The notes: generated from the sequence alone by a model not told the origin. Counted from the first letter of the stretch, positions 1 through 11,806 are shown. The stretch: DNA of 64,000 bases from Oscarella lobularis (GCF_947507565.1 NC_089186.1:992001-1056000); one strand, 5' to 3'. Numbers and translations are program-made.

Positions 1-42
1 ACTGTTTTGCTGCTACCACATGAACAACGGGCAACGTAAACA

Positions 43-228
43 CTATTTTTGAAGAATAGTCTGACGAGAACTGACGAGAAAGGATTGCGGAAAATAATGA
101 CGCGCTATTTCAGCATATAGTACCCGTTCAAATCCTTTTTTCGTCGAGAGAAACTCGATCACTTCCGAAGGATCATAAGCAAGTGCTATTATTTGATCGA
201 TGATGTAACCAGAAGACGACAGCGACAT
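43..228 (-). CDS. Possible first coding exon of a gene running off the left edge
   Basis: An open frame of about 60 codons starts with ATG at 228 on the minus strand and reads towards the window edge. It begins MSLSSSGYIIDQIIALAYDP. A usable donor (GTCAGT) lies inside it near position 76, so the true exon may end there and continue outside the window. I do not recognise the protein. The composition looks like ordinary coding sequence, but there is no domain, no neighbouring exon and no second line of evidence. It could be a chance frame. Confidence 0.3.
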   Translation of the reverse strand: MSLSSSGYIIDQIIALAYDPSEVIEFLSTKKGFERVLYAEIARHYFPQSFLVSSRQTILQK

Positions 229-733
229 TGTAAAAGCCTATGTTCTTGCCAGTCGAAAGAAACACTCAGAACGAGTTCTCAGCCAAAACAGAATAAGGAC
301 GGCTGAGAGTGGAGTTTCAAACTGGCGTCATCGCTGACGGAAATTCTTCGGAAAGCGCAGGATAACGTACAATTTCTGTGGGCTAGCGCACGTTAGACTA
401 GAACTTCCAAACACTCTTTCGAAACCGGGATCAACTACCTAAATTATGTGACTATCCCGAGGAGCGCTCCTCAAACGCAATGACCCCTCAGACTGGATAA
501 ATGTATCAAAATCATGTACTATCAATCCAAGTCGAGGCCACTGGCAAGCGTTTCACGTTTGACATAACTTTAATTAATTAAAGCAAGAGACGAGCTCCGA
601 ATTACTAAGCTGTGTACTTCACCTACAGTGCTATGACAAAAATCCACCGTTAGAGCAGTTACAGTATCACTGCATTAATCACCTTCACTGCTTCTTCTAA
701 ACACGAGGGAGGGGCCCAAGCGACCAAAAGATG
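229..733. other. Intergenic stretch, nothing recognised
   Basis: This spacer separates the possible first exon on the left from the stop codon of the NDH-2 gene on the right. I see no coding pattern, repeat or RNA gene in it. It should contain the 3' end of the NDH-2 transcript and the promoter of the gene leaving the window. Confidence 0.4.
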
Positions 734-2418
734 TCAAAATCTAGAAATGTCTCGCCCATAGAAAAAACTTTTAAACCAGTCAACAGGAACTTGTAATCGA
801 AGACGCCAGCTTCCGAGACGCGTTAGATAGGCAGATCTCCATAGCAACCAGGAATGAAAACCTTACAGCAGAGCTCATACACATTTCAATTACGCAGTAT
901 ATACCATACCTCCAAATTTAATGTGAGGAACATCGGTTACAGCTTCCCAGCCGCCCACGTACGCGAGCATGCCAGAGTTCCGAAATTTGAACGGGACGAC
1001 ATGCGATTCCTTATTGTCTGCATAGCTGGAAAGAGCCTTAGCGAGATACCTGCCTTGACGTTCAGCAACCTTAGAGCTAAAGTTGAGAAGACGCATCTAA
1101 TCACTGTCTTTAACAGTACCTGTGCTGTTGGCGGCATGACGTCGCCTTCGACGCTGGCGCAGTCGCCTAGAGCAAATATCGAGCCCGACGAATCGCCTTT
1201 TACATGCAAGCAGTTGTCGACCAAGATCTAGGAAATATATGAATAGAGCGCTCAGACCCGTTCACGTATGCGTGCATAAACACACTTGACTTTGCTTCGT
1301 TTTCGGTAAGTCGAGAGAAAGAGTAAAAGGCCTAATAAATGACTGTTATTAATAAATAAATGCCATATGTGCATGCACACCTCGCCGATATGCCGGCTGC
1401 CCAGACCGTCAGTCCACAGGGAACGACGCTGCCATCGCTTAGAACGATTTCCTTGGGACGAACATCTAAAAGATATACGGTACGTCAAAGAAAAGACAGA
1501 ACGTCACGTGAGGACTATCACCAGTGACTGCTGCCCTTAGCAACTCCATCTTTTCCCTCTGCTGAATTCTCTTCTCGGCGAACCGTTGGAGTCTCTTATC
1601 GAAGGACGGCAATATCTGCGACGCTTCGACTAACGAAACTTTGACGTCATCCATTTCCGTAGCAAACAACTTGGCAATATCCTAATAGTAACGTACGTAT
1701 AAATTACATATTCAAATAAATGAGACGACTCTTACCTGCTTTATGAAGTCGTGCAACTCGGCTCCGAACTCGACTCCCGTCGGCCCTCCGCCGACGATGA
1801 CGAAATGCAAGAGCTGTCGCACCTGCTCCTTCGTTCGTCCCGGCTGAACGGCCAGTTCAAAATTAACGATAATCTGATTACGAATAGCGCGCGCATCGGC
1901 CAGCTCCTAATCGAATTAAACACACAAACAAATTCAATTAGGTAATTAAATTAAATAATTAAATGAAATAATTATAATTAAATTACTTTGAGAAAGAATG
2001 CGTTCTTTTCGACGCCGGGAACTCCAAACGAATTCGGAACGGCACCGACGGCTATGACGAGATTGTCGTAGGCGATTGGGTAGAGATTCGACGGTTCGAT
2101 GACGCTTCGACACCAAACGGTTCGCGCTTTCGGTTCGAGGCGAATCGCTTCGGATAGGTGAAAATCGCGTTCGTCGCGAAATGGCGCGTTCGTGCGAATC
2201 GGTTCGATGATGCTGCGAAATTCGAGCGTGCCCACCGTCGTGCTGGCGAGGAGGGGAGTGAATAGGAAGTGATTTCGCGGGCTGACGACGGTCACGTCGT
2301 ATTTCTTTCGATCGACGTTCTTGAGGAGGCTGTAGCCGCCCCAGCCGGTGCCGAGGATGACGAGACGTCGGCGGTTCGTCGTCGAGAGGCGTCGTTTAGG
2401 CAGTAAAAGACGATTCAT
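734..2418 (-). CDS. Type II (alternative) NADH:ubiquinone oxidoreductase, NDH-2; eight exons
   Basis: A non-proton-pumping flavoprotein that passes electrons from NADH to quinone, expected at the inner mitochondrial membrane. Eight exons splice in frame: 2418-1987, 1906-1736, 1681-1522, 1465-1381, 1331-1286, 1227-1120, 1069-910 and 861-734, giving about 429 residues. Exon 1 has a basic N-terminus that could be a targeting peptide, then the FAD-binding motif VILGTGWGG and [12 protein letters not shown]. Exon 2 has the NADH-binding motif [16 protein letters not shown]. Exons 4-5 give the VWAAG region, exon 6 the FALGDCA motif, and exon 8 the family C-terminus [12 protein letters not shown] followed by a short amphipathic tail. 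No EF-hand is seen. All junctions are GT-AG with introns of about 50-80 bp. NDH-2 is known in fungi, plants, protists and non-bilaterian animals. Two decayed copies of exon 1 lie in the receptor cluster at 11.7 and 17.5 kb. Confidence 0.93.
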
Positions 2419-2645
2419 TTGGCGAAGAATCGAGAGTGTAACGTGCGCTAGGTGCCGGCTGATACCGTACTCCTATGTATGTATGTATAGTCCTATACTG
2501 TATCCCTGCCCAGACCGCCCAGACCAGCTGCCCAGACCGTCCAACGTCCAAGTATAGATGGCAACTGCTGAATCCAATGCCATGCCTGAGCATTACGCAA
2601 ATGAATTCAAAGTGAAAAAATAAATGGCAACAAACTCAAAATGAG

Positions 2646-3437
2646 TCAGTTCGTACGAGACTTCACCTTTTCAATGCGTCGAATAAGACCAACAAAATCT
2701 CTCACTGCATCCTGTGTACGCCTCATTTCGTCTTGCTCCTGGGGTGGAGAGTTGGGTTCAATCGGATGCACCAGTGCCACGTGGGACTCGACTTCATCAA
2801 CATTAATACACGGGTGAGCCGGACCAAAGCTCAGATCTTTAAGCATAAAGTAGGTGTCCAGGTATTTATCTTTCCATTTCACTTCACGACTTAGATTCAG
2901 CCAAATTCTTCGAGCCGTATCGAATTCCTTCTCATCCAGCCCAGATCTTTTCACTACATCGTCATACCAGCGAACTGGGTTGACAATTCGAGCAAAGGGA
3001 AAGCCAATCAACCTGATTTTCTTGAAGGTTTTTTGTAACTCATAGAAAAGAAACTTTTCGAGTAACACGGCACATTGACCTTCTTTCATTACTAGCTCCG
3101 ATTTGTCAAGACGTTGCTGGAGAGTTTTGTTGTTCTTTTCGAGAACTGCGTTGTTCTTTTCGAGAACTGCGATTTGCTTCTTGAGAGTCGCGATTTCCCC
3201 TCCGAGATCGTCGAATTTGTTGGAGACGCGCTCAAGCAGCACCGGTAATTGCTTCACGTATAGTATGAGGTCGGCCTGAAACGCTGAAGAGACGGTATCG
3301 TAACGGGCCAAACGCTCGCCGCGCTCGATGAAGCGATCGACCTCTTCGGTGTCCCAAAACCCAAAACGGCCCTTATCGTACATGGACCTCATCACGATGG
3401 ACGACAACGTAGCAGCATCGCGAACTTCAGCGGTCAT
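2646..3437 (-). CDS. Intronless gene for a 263-residue coiled-coil protein of unknown function
   Basis: A single uninterrupted frame, unusual here because its neighbours are full of introns. Residues about 70-115 form a coiled coil with a small internal repeat (AVLEKNN twice). The C-terminal half is mixed alpha-helical, with WYDDVVKRSGLDEKEFD and a charged C-terminus. There is no signal peptide or membrane segment. The gene lies between NDH-2 and a MITE. It separates NDH-2 from RTK1, although the NDH-2 relics elsewhere suggest the two were once adjacent, so it may have arrived after the receptor duplications, perhaps by retroposition (inference). I do not recognise the family. Confidence 0.6.
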   Translation of the reverse strand: MTAEVRDAATLSSIVMRSMYDKGRFGFWDTEEVDRFIERGERLARYDTVSSAFQADLILYVKQLPVLLERVSNKFDDLGGEIATLKKQIAVLEKNNAVLEKNNKTLQQRLDKSELVMKEGQCAVLLEKFLFYELQKTFKKIRLIGFPFARIVNPVRWYDDVVKRSGLDEKEFDTARRIWLNLSREVKWKDKYLDTYFMLKDLSFGPAHPCINVDEVESHVALVHPIEPNSPPQEQDEMRRTQDAVRDFVGLIRRIEKVKSRTN

Positions 3438-3464
3438 TTACTCGCAAAATAACTGCGCATGTGC

Positions 3465-4091
3465 TAGCCTCGCAAGCCAGGCCCTCCGAGCAGTTCGCGA
3501 GTAGTCTGGAGGCCACACCCTTCGCTCGGGAGGAAGGGTCTGGCCAAACGCGCATGGTCCAAGTGTTGCATGCGGTACGCGCTAAACGAATTAAGTTATT
3601 AGAGACGCCCTACGTCATAGCTTCGACATCGCAAAAGCGAGACAACTAGGGGAGAATTGGAACGTCTAGGCGATCGTACGCAGAAGCGACGAGCTCCGCA
3701 GCAGAGGAGTTCGTCGTTTTCGCGTACTACATTGCTTTCTTTCGCGTACGATCGCCACGTTTTCGCTTACGATCGCGTACGATTGGATGGCTTAAGCGTG
3801 TGATCGACCTGGATCGCTCATCGCTACTCCTATAAAAACATTCGAGGGCGATAAACGGTTAGAACAGCTAATTGGCCCCTACGTCACAGACAACTCGGCC
3901 TGTGATTGGGCCGCACTCCACAGTGCGGGGTGCAACACATCCCCCCCTCCCGATTGACCTGACCCTATGCCACGGTCACGTGCAAGGGTCAGGTGACCTG
4001 ACTAGTTCGCGAGAGTATTCGTTGGGCTTAGCGCGCGAGGTTTGGGGGCGCGGCGGCTCTCACTGCTCGGAGGGCCTGGCTTGCGAGGCTA
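3465..4091. mobile_element. Non-autonomous DNA transposon (MITE), 627 bp, with 9-bp target duplication
   Basis: The ends are exact 30-bp inverted repeats beginning TAGCCTCGCAAGCCAGGCCC (3465-3494 and 4062-4091). CGCATGTGC occurs directly outside both ends (3456-3464 and 4092-4100), a 9-bp target-site duplication. The interior has no convincing coding frame but has inverted CGTACGATCGC-type motifs around 3670-3790. A 9-bp duplication is typical of Mutator-like (MULE) elements. A Mutator-like transposase gene is present at 60.4-63.0 kb, but I could not match its ends to these. Confidence 0.85.
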
Positions 4092-4302
4092 CGCATGTGC
4101 GATGACGTTGGGCAGAGACCCTGCTGTGAAATTCGAGCGTAGCTTCAGAAGACCTGTATCGATTGCAACGTTTTTTCACGCTGCTCGAACCAAAGCCAGC
4201 ATTCTTGTGAGGGTATGATCTACAAAAAAAACAATTCATAAAAATTGATAAATGAGGCGAGACAAAATGTAAAAAACGCATAAAAACGGAGCAGGCTAAT
4301 AA

Positions 4303-7300
4303 CTAATAGGCGCTCGACGCCTTGTACGCCTTCTGAAGAGCCTCGTACGCCGACTGAGACGCTTCCAAAGCATCACCCACACTCCCCGAAATTGGTTCGG
4401 TATTAGCATCATTAGCCAAAAGCATTTCGTCTGGCTGAGAGAGACGAGTAGCTATTGCGTTGAAAGTGGGCCGTTTGTGGTAATCAGGATTCCTGTAGAG
4501 GTCATATCCTTCTGGTCACAAATCAAATCATACAGTGTTCTCTGCTCTCTTACCAGCACTCAATCATGAGATTGTAGATAGCATAAGAACAGCCCGGAGG
4601 TGGGGGAAGACGATAGCCAGTTTCCAGTCGGTCAATAACGGCACGGTTTTTCGTATGACCGTAGGGACGCTTTCCCACAGTCCAAATTTCATAGAGGACA
4701 ATGCCGTAACTCCAGACGTCACTCGATGTCGAATACTTTCGAAAGCTGACGGCCTGCAAAACACGTAGGTATGCACTGTTGTAAGAGACGTAGGAGCTCG
4801 TTCACCTCAGGAGCGGTCCACCTGAACGGAATTTGTCCTCCTTTTGTGACGTAGTAATTGTCGTCAGCCAGGTCTCTCGATAAACCGAAGTCCGCAATCT
4901 AGCCAAGAAAATAAATAAATAAATAATGATAGCGTTTATGAAATTGAGCCAACCTTGCAAACTAGTTTTTCTCCGAGTAAAACGTTACGAGCCGCAAGAT
5001 CCTTAATTAAACGCCGGTAATTTCTACATTAGACAAAACAATTTTTTTAAATCTCTCACCCTGTGAACAAAGCATCGCTTGGCTAAGTATTCCATTCCTG
5101 CTGCCATGTCGCGAGCCATCTGCAGTAATTTCGAAGGCAAATCCAAAGGTAGCGTATCTTCGTTTCTATACACGAAGAAAGATTATTTATCTAATAAACC
5201 AATAGGCAGGTACTTACGCGATTGACTGCAAATATTGCTTCAAATCACCTTTCGGCAAAATTTCCAACACAACCATCAACTACACGTTTGAATGAGAATA
5301 CAGGAGCATGCAGAGCACCCAAGCACACATTACCGGCTTTCCAGTGAGAACGACACCGTGCATCACCACGACTTTTCGGTGGTTAAACTGGCCCATAATT
5401 GCAGCCTCTTGAAGAAACTTCACCTTGTTCTCCTTTGACTCCGATTTCAAAGTTTTCACAGCCACCACAATAGGGCATTTAGAATTCTTTTGAATGAAAT
5501 TTAGAAGGCACAAGATCAACTTTGTTATCATAACCTAACCTTAGCCTTCCAGATGCCTCTCTCAACCGTTCCAAATTGACTAAGATTACATATTATTAAA
5601 TAACCTACTACTTTATTTTTTAATATATTAATACCCGGTTCCTAATACTCCCTTCAGCTCAACTGAAGACCTTTCCAAAACGCGAAACTTTGCAGCAGTG
5701 AACTGGTCGTACAACTTCTCTTCCGAGGTTTCCGGCTCCCAGTAAATATCTCCTTTAGATTCCGGAATCACCTAAGATAGTGGAGAGCATATACTATAAA
5801 TAAAAAATAATCTCAACAGTCTTGCTTTTTGTTTGGCCTGAGCCTCAGCTAAGGTGACAGGTACTTCGTAGTCGTCCTGAGAGTCGGAGCCTTGGCATAT
5901 GCGAGCCTTTTTCGGTTCTGTGATAACCTGAACCGGTTGGCAGTAGTCGGAAGTCTCCGGTTCAGTGATGACCTGAACCGGTTGGCAGTACTCGGAAGTC
6001 GGCTTAGACAAGTTTTGAAACACGGAAGAATCCTGGTATTCATCATCCGACGGCACGCCTCCAAGTTTGAACGGAGAATCGACGACGTAACTTGGTGAGT
6101 GTACGCGTGAGCTGCGCAACTGCAATTCCATAGCTAAACAAGATGTCGAAGACAACGGCAAAGAGCATCGCTACAACTTACCTCGCTCCGTCACGGCGTA
6201 CGCCTTCGACGATCTGCATTTTCGACACGCAATTACGGCTACAACGACGAGTATTGTAATAACGAGAACTCCTCCGCCCACCCCTATTCCGATGTACATA
6301 ATCGGCAATTTAGAATCATTCAATGTCGAAGCAGAGTCCGTAACATCAGAGATCGGGGATCTCTCGGTTGGTTGTACAGATGTACTTGGCGTTTGGTAAA
6401 CTGCTGTGGCTGAGACAGTAGTCGCAGAAATGGTAGCATCAGTAGTCGTAGTTACAGTATTCGAAGTCGTGGGAGACATTGTAGTTGCAGCCGCGGAATA
6501 TTCTGAAGAGACGGTAATCGAATTCGTTGGCGAGATCAGCGCGGTTGAGATGCTTGAAGTTATACGAAAATTTGAAAAAGTCGTCGAAGAAGCAGAGTCC
6601 AAAACAACAGCCGGCTTCGAATTAGAACTGATTGAGACCACAGTTGCAGCAGTTGAAGTCGCAAGAGAAATTGTAGTTGCAGCAGCGGAATCTGCAGAAG
6701 CAGCAATAGTAGAATATGTTGGAGAGATCGGCGCGGTTAGAATGCTTGAAGTTGTGGAAGAGACTGAAGAAGCGGTCAAAAAAGCAGTCTTAAAAATTTC
6801 CGTTGTATCAGCCGGCTTTGAAATTGCGGAAGAAATTGTAGTTGCAGCAGCAGAATCTGCAGAAGCGACAGTAGTTGAGTTCTTTGAGAAGATTGGTGCG
6901 GTTAGGATGCTTGAAGTTGTGGGAGAAGCGGTCGAAGACGTTTTCAATACCTCAGTCGCTACAGCGAGATTTGAACTATTTGCAATATTCGAAGTCGTGA
7001 GAGGAAAACTTGTTGTTGCAGCAGCTAAAATGAAGGCTGAACTCCTTGAATTTGTTGATGAGACCGGAACAGCTATGATACTTGAAGTTATGTGCGGGAC
7101 TTCAGCTGAAAAAGTGGCTGCAAAAGCGATCTCGGAAGCCGGCTTCAAAGCCGAAGTTGTAGCAGAGACCTCTGAGAAAAAATTAGAGTCCGTAGTCGCA
7201 GCATTCAAAGTCGTGAAAGAAGTTGTAGCTGCAGCAGCGAGATTCGTAGCCGAAGTCCTTGAGTTTTGTGAAGTTGAGAGTCTTGAAGTTGTGGTAGAAG

Positions 7301-10300
7301 AAGCTGTCTCTGAAGGCGTATGGAAAGCATTTGACTCTGTGGGCGAGACTGAAGAAGTATCTGACGTCGTGAAAGGTGAGTCCGAAGAGTTTGCAGGAGG
7401 AACTGTACTTGCAACAGAGGTATTTGAAGTCGTGGGTAAGTCCGATGAGACAGTAGTTACAGCCGCCGTGCTAGGAGCTACGGTCGTAGGAGTTGCCGTA
7501 GTAGAAAGTTCCAGGCAGGCACCGTCCACTCCTCCACTGACAGGAGGAGAGTAGGTGGGTAAAGACATAGAAATCGACGGCTCTAAATAAACAAATAAAA
7601 AATATATGTTTTCCCATGCATATGTCACAGCTTCTCACTAGGACAAAGACAATACGCCCACTCTTTCATTGCCAGACTTCCGTTGTTCTTTATTGAACAC
7701 CATGGAGCGTCACGATCAAAAGCAGTGCACTCATAAAACCGCTTTCCTTTATAGATAAATGGAAAGACGCATTCGTCTCCATTATTCGAGTCCCCATCAC
7801 ACACGTATTTTACAATGGGAACATCTGCAAAGCAAACCGAAATAATGCAGCGTAAACCTTAAAATAAAAATTGGGCAGTACCAGTAGTGCACTTGTCAAC
7901 GTAGCAATTGAGCAGGTCACCATTTGAATTATAACACCACGGCTTTGACCTCGTTTGCGGATCAGGATTTCTGCAGTAGCTGTAATTGCCCAGACCTGCT
8001 GCAGCGTTTTGAGATACGGGGAACGTTGTGAATCCATTCCACGGCGCACAACCGCTTTGCGTAATCAAACCCCTATACCCATACCCATTGTCTAGAGAGC
8101 TGTAGCATGTCGTGTCTAAAAGAATCAGAAATAAATGAAGAAAGAAAAGAACGCGTTTCTAACGGCAATAGACCTACCCTTGCACTCGCCTATATTGCAG
8201 TAAGTCCAATTAAGACATCCACCCGTGTCGTTCGTATAGCACCAAGGCATCGTTCGATTCAGAGGATTACGACAATAAGAATGATTGCCCAAACCCGATT
8301 CCGGATACAAAGCGACCAAATTCGAGTAGGTGCTCAGCTCCGACCAGTTGAGACACGATTGGCCGTCCTCGCTAACGGAAGTCGTTCCACGATAGTATAT
8401 ACCGCGATACAGAGACCGACGGCATTCTATAGAAAAGCATAAATAAGCATTTCGAGCGTTTCTCTTCCAAAATAACCTCTTCCATGCGTAGTTATACGTG
8501 CGTAACTTGACGTAACCAAGCCTTTGATAAGTGAAGCGGTAATGAAAAAAACGTAAGTAGTCGACGGCGAAAGAAAAGCAGTATGAGGAAGAGATGCATT
8601 GTGTATATCATCAGAAAACGTGAGATCAGATGACTGAACGGTCGATCCTGGGTAAACTCCGGAGTATTTTATCACGTAAGACGTGTCATTTTTGACAATT
8701 GCCGGTGGTCCGGTCCAGCGAAATGTTCCTTCACCCGTGCTAGCGTTGTAGTCTACTTCCGGCGGCGGTCCACTAGATGAAACTAACAAAAGATAATACG
8801 GCTTAAAAAAAGCCAAAAAAGAAAATTGAAATCCTGTACCATTTTCTCCGGAGCGTACTACTATCCATTTACCAGGAACAAGGGCGCCTGATGTGCTTTG
8901 CACTGTGACCCGATACAAATATTCTAGAATAGAAACTGAAGCGATTTGAAGCGATTTCACGTAAAACTAAAACAAACCTGCAAAAGCCTCGACGGTTTTG
9001 TCTGTTAAAGTTTCTTCCCCTTCTCCTTTTGAACCAACGCGCAGAACTTGATCTATGCATGTTGGACCGCCCCACGTGAAGTCCGGACATCCAGCGAAGC
9101 TGACGTTCAAACTGGCGATTCTTTTCTTTGCACAGTCAATCAGCTGTCCATTTACTTTGAAATCTGCCAAACAACCTCCATAGCTCGTCACATTCACGCC
9201 ATATCCAAGCGCTATTTCGTCCATTGTTGGTGAACTGCCCTTAACATCCTCCATGCCTCCTATATAAAAGTTTTCCATGATTTTGGACAAATACGTCTTC
9301 ACGTCGGTTATTTTGAAAGAGGTTTTGTGTGCTACACCGTCAACAGTAACGACTAAAGACGATGCGTCTATTGCTAAGGTAACTGCATGCCACGCGCCGT
9401 CACACATGTTCACTGTTCTGGGCCGAACGCGAAAAAGGAAGGCAGATGAAGAAATAGATTTTGAGTTTCTGTACCTCAAATCTAATCCATCGATGCGCGC
9501 TTCAAAAAACAGATAATACGTTTCATCGTCGCTGTACGCGGCCAAAAGAACACCGTTCGGCCAACTCGTTCGCATTCGAAAACCAAAGCGAATTCGACCG
9601 CTTGAAGACGACGACACGTTAAGTTTTGCGTAGCCAGTTCCTCGGAAATGCATTCCGGCCTGAACAGCGGGTGGGCAGCCATTATTGCTAAAGCGGACAT
9701 TCTCATAGCTCTCGTATTTTTGTAAATCAAACGATTTGTCATCATCCAATTGAATCACATCCATACACCCGATGAATCCGCTGTCTTGAGATAAAGCGCT
9801 AGATTTGACGTCAAAAGTCGGATGAACTCCTCCAACGTAAGCATTGTCCACAGTGACATCAATGTCAATGCCTTTGGTATCGTTTCTAGACGCTACAATT
9901 CCATCAACAGTTAGTCTGAGAGTATCTGAATTGCTTTCCATTTTTTCCGCTTCAACAATGTGAAACAAACCATCACTCAACGATTCTACTGCAGTAACAT
10001 CGACAGAGCCTTTATCGCCTTTAACCGCGAATTTCAACTTTTCATTTGTCAGCTGAAGGTATGCGTACGACGACCAATCGCTTTTGAAAGCAACAAAGAG
10101 AAGGCCATTTGGAGATGACGTTCGAAATGATAGTTTTGTCTTAAATTTTTTTCCGCCGTCAAAAGGATCGTTGGAGAAATTGACGTAGCCAAAGCCTTCA
10201 AAAGACAACCCGGAAACAGCACTTGGTTGACTCAGAGGAACATATCTTCTCTCGACAACGTATTTCGTATTGCTGTCTTCATCTGCGTGCTTTTGCCACG

Positions 10301-10895
10301 TGAGTCGAACTAATGAATTGGTCACTTTCAGTGGACGAAGGTAACGCTCACCCTGTAGACCTAAATCACATTAGCTATTTGAGAAGCAGGATAATCAGCA
10401 GAAAATACCTGAAACACAATTGTACGATACACTCAGCAACATCTTGCCAGAGCACATTGTTTCAAAAGTAACTTCTGAAGCCCTTAAATAGCAGTAGCTC
10501 TTAGACTGACATGCTGTCTTCACAACATCAATAGCGCTGAAAGAGAACGAATTATCTTACCTTTATAGCTACACTTTGCTACAAGGTCTTACCTCGACGA
10601 GCTGCAAGGAGGAGTCACTGGAGTCTTCCGAAAACAGTTGTTTACTTTCTTGAACGTGGCGGAAGTAATCGCAATTATTTTGCTATAGCACTGGATCCTA
10701 TAAAGAGATGCGTTTTAAATACACCTAGCTTACCTCTTATAACTGCACCTACTTGCCATACCGTCCCCCACAGGCGGTGAGATCTGCCGATTCTGTTTCT
10801 AAAGTAACGTGAACTGTTGACAACTACGGTAGGTAAATAGAAACCAAACCTTTGCAGCACAAAAGAAGCGCAATGAGGACAATTCGAATAATCAT
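4303..10895 (-). CDS. RTK1: intact lectin/LamG/kringle receptor tyrosine kinase
   Basis: Single-pass receptor kinase, the intact member of the cluster, roughly 1,800-1,900 residues. On the minus strand: signal peptide (ATG at 10895), SUEL galactose/rhamnose-binding lectin domain (about 10800-10440), start of an FN3-like domain, two laminin G domains (10220-9060), end of that FN3, a second FN3 (8780-8460), two kringles (8425-8160, 8090-7880), fibronectin type II (7820-7680), a Ser/Thr-rich mucin-like stalk of about 400 residues (7545-6310), one membrane helix (6300-6220), a juxtamembrane tail with tyrosine motifs (6070-5820), then the kinase in about nine small exons (5775-4303). The kinase has [23 protein letters not shown] split by an intron, [10 protein letters not shown], an activation loop with two tyrosines, and RWTAPE. 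It is therefore likely active. Closest in style to Eph/Src-like kinases. Ectodomain introns checked are phase 1. Confidence 0.9.
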
Positions 10896-11488
10896 GGTTA
10901 AGCTGCTAGAAGCGTTTCTCCTGACAAGAAAGGAGAAGCAGCTAGGGTCACAGTGCCTGGTCCCGTATGCGCTTCCGCAATGTCTACGAACGATTTTCGC
11001 ATAGAAGTTCTTACCTCTGCTAGCCGAGGCTCAGTGGGCTTTCTGATAAAATGACGGTGTCTGAAAAACAGTCTGCAGAAAGAGGTGGAGTCAGCGGGGT
11101 CTATAAATAAGTATGATGTCATTACAAATGAGATTAGCTGTCGAAAGAAGTTCATTGCACACTTTTCAAAAGCAGCGCTACAAATTCAATCCAAATATAC
11201 TATTGACGATACCAACAATTATTTATCTTTTACTTTAGTTGTACAATGCATAATACTGCATGGACGCGTGACGTCATATCTTCTCTGAAGCATTTCATAC
11301 GCTGACTGACGTTGGAAAACTATCACACCAATACTTCTTGCAATAATAATTAATTAATTAATTAATGGCTTCGGTTTTCTTTTGTTACCCAAGAGCATTT
11401 TGTCTGACAAGAGAGAGACGTGTGGCTTTGCGCTGAACGGCGTTTGTGGTGACGAGCTAGGATTCCCTCAAAAGCAACGTTTCATTTC
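10896..11488. other. Spacer upstream of RTK1
   Basis: This contains the presumed RTK1 promoter region. An ATTA tetranucleotide tract lies near 11346-11366. I see no coding sequence and no clear regulatory site. Confidence 0.4.
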
Positions 11489-11665
11489 TACCAGCACTCG
11501 ATCATGAGTTTATATACAGCGTAAGAACTGCCTGAAGGCAGCGAGCTCGTTTCCAGTTGTTCAAGAAAGACACCAATCTTCGTTTTTTTTCCGCAATCCC
11601 AGAGAGCAAGGCTCAAGTTGTGATGTCAAATACTTTTAAAAAGAGCTGTCTCTCAAGGATTATGA
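11489..11665 (-). pseudogene. Relic of a receptor kinase exon (subdomains IX-XI)
   Basis: The minus strand resembles the RTK1 exon at 4756-4552. It ends with ATGATCGAGTGCTGG, the MIECW motif, at the same place, and TCTTACGCTGTATATAAACT matches the SYAIYNL region. Several indels and an A-rich insertion destroy the frame. The donor GTAAG after the last codon is lost. No other kinase exon is visible around it. This is a remnant of an otherwise deleted receptor copy, lying between RTK1 and the kinase-less paralogue. Confidence 0.8.
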
Positions 11666-11689
11666 AACGATTATCTAATTGAACATCTA

Positions 11690-11806
11690 CTTTGAGAAAG
11701 ACACGCTCTTCGACGCCGGGGAACTCCTAACGAGTTCGACACGGCACCGACGGCGATTACGAGACTGCCGTGCAAGGGTAGAGATTCGACGCTCAATCAC
11801 AAAACG
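11690..11806 (-). pseudogene. Decayed copy of the 3' half of NDH-2 exon 1
   Basis: Plus-strand TTTGAGAAAGACACGCTCTT and the following 100 bases match 1986-2120 of the NDH-2 gene, including the donor-side end of exon 1. Indels break the frame. No other NDH-2 exon follows. Its position downstream of a receptor copy mirrors the real NDH-2 gene downstream of RTK1. Confidence 0.8.

Noticed and set aside
6406-7554. Plus-strand open frame of about 380 codons, Val/Glu/Ala-rich
   Set aside because: It is the exact antisense of the Ser/Thr/Ala-rich RTK1 stalk; low-complexity GAA/GTA-type codons lack stops by composition. The minus-strand reading joins in frame to FN2 and the membrane helix.
8107-8442. 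Plus-strand frame of 111 codons
   Set aside because: Antisense to the first kringle exon of RTK1, whose cysteine pattern and CRNP/PWCYT motifs are clear on the minus strand.
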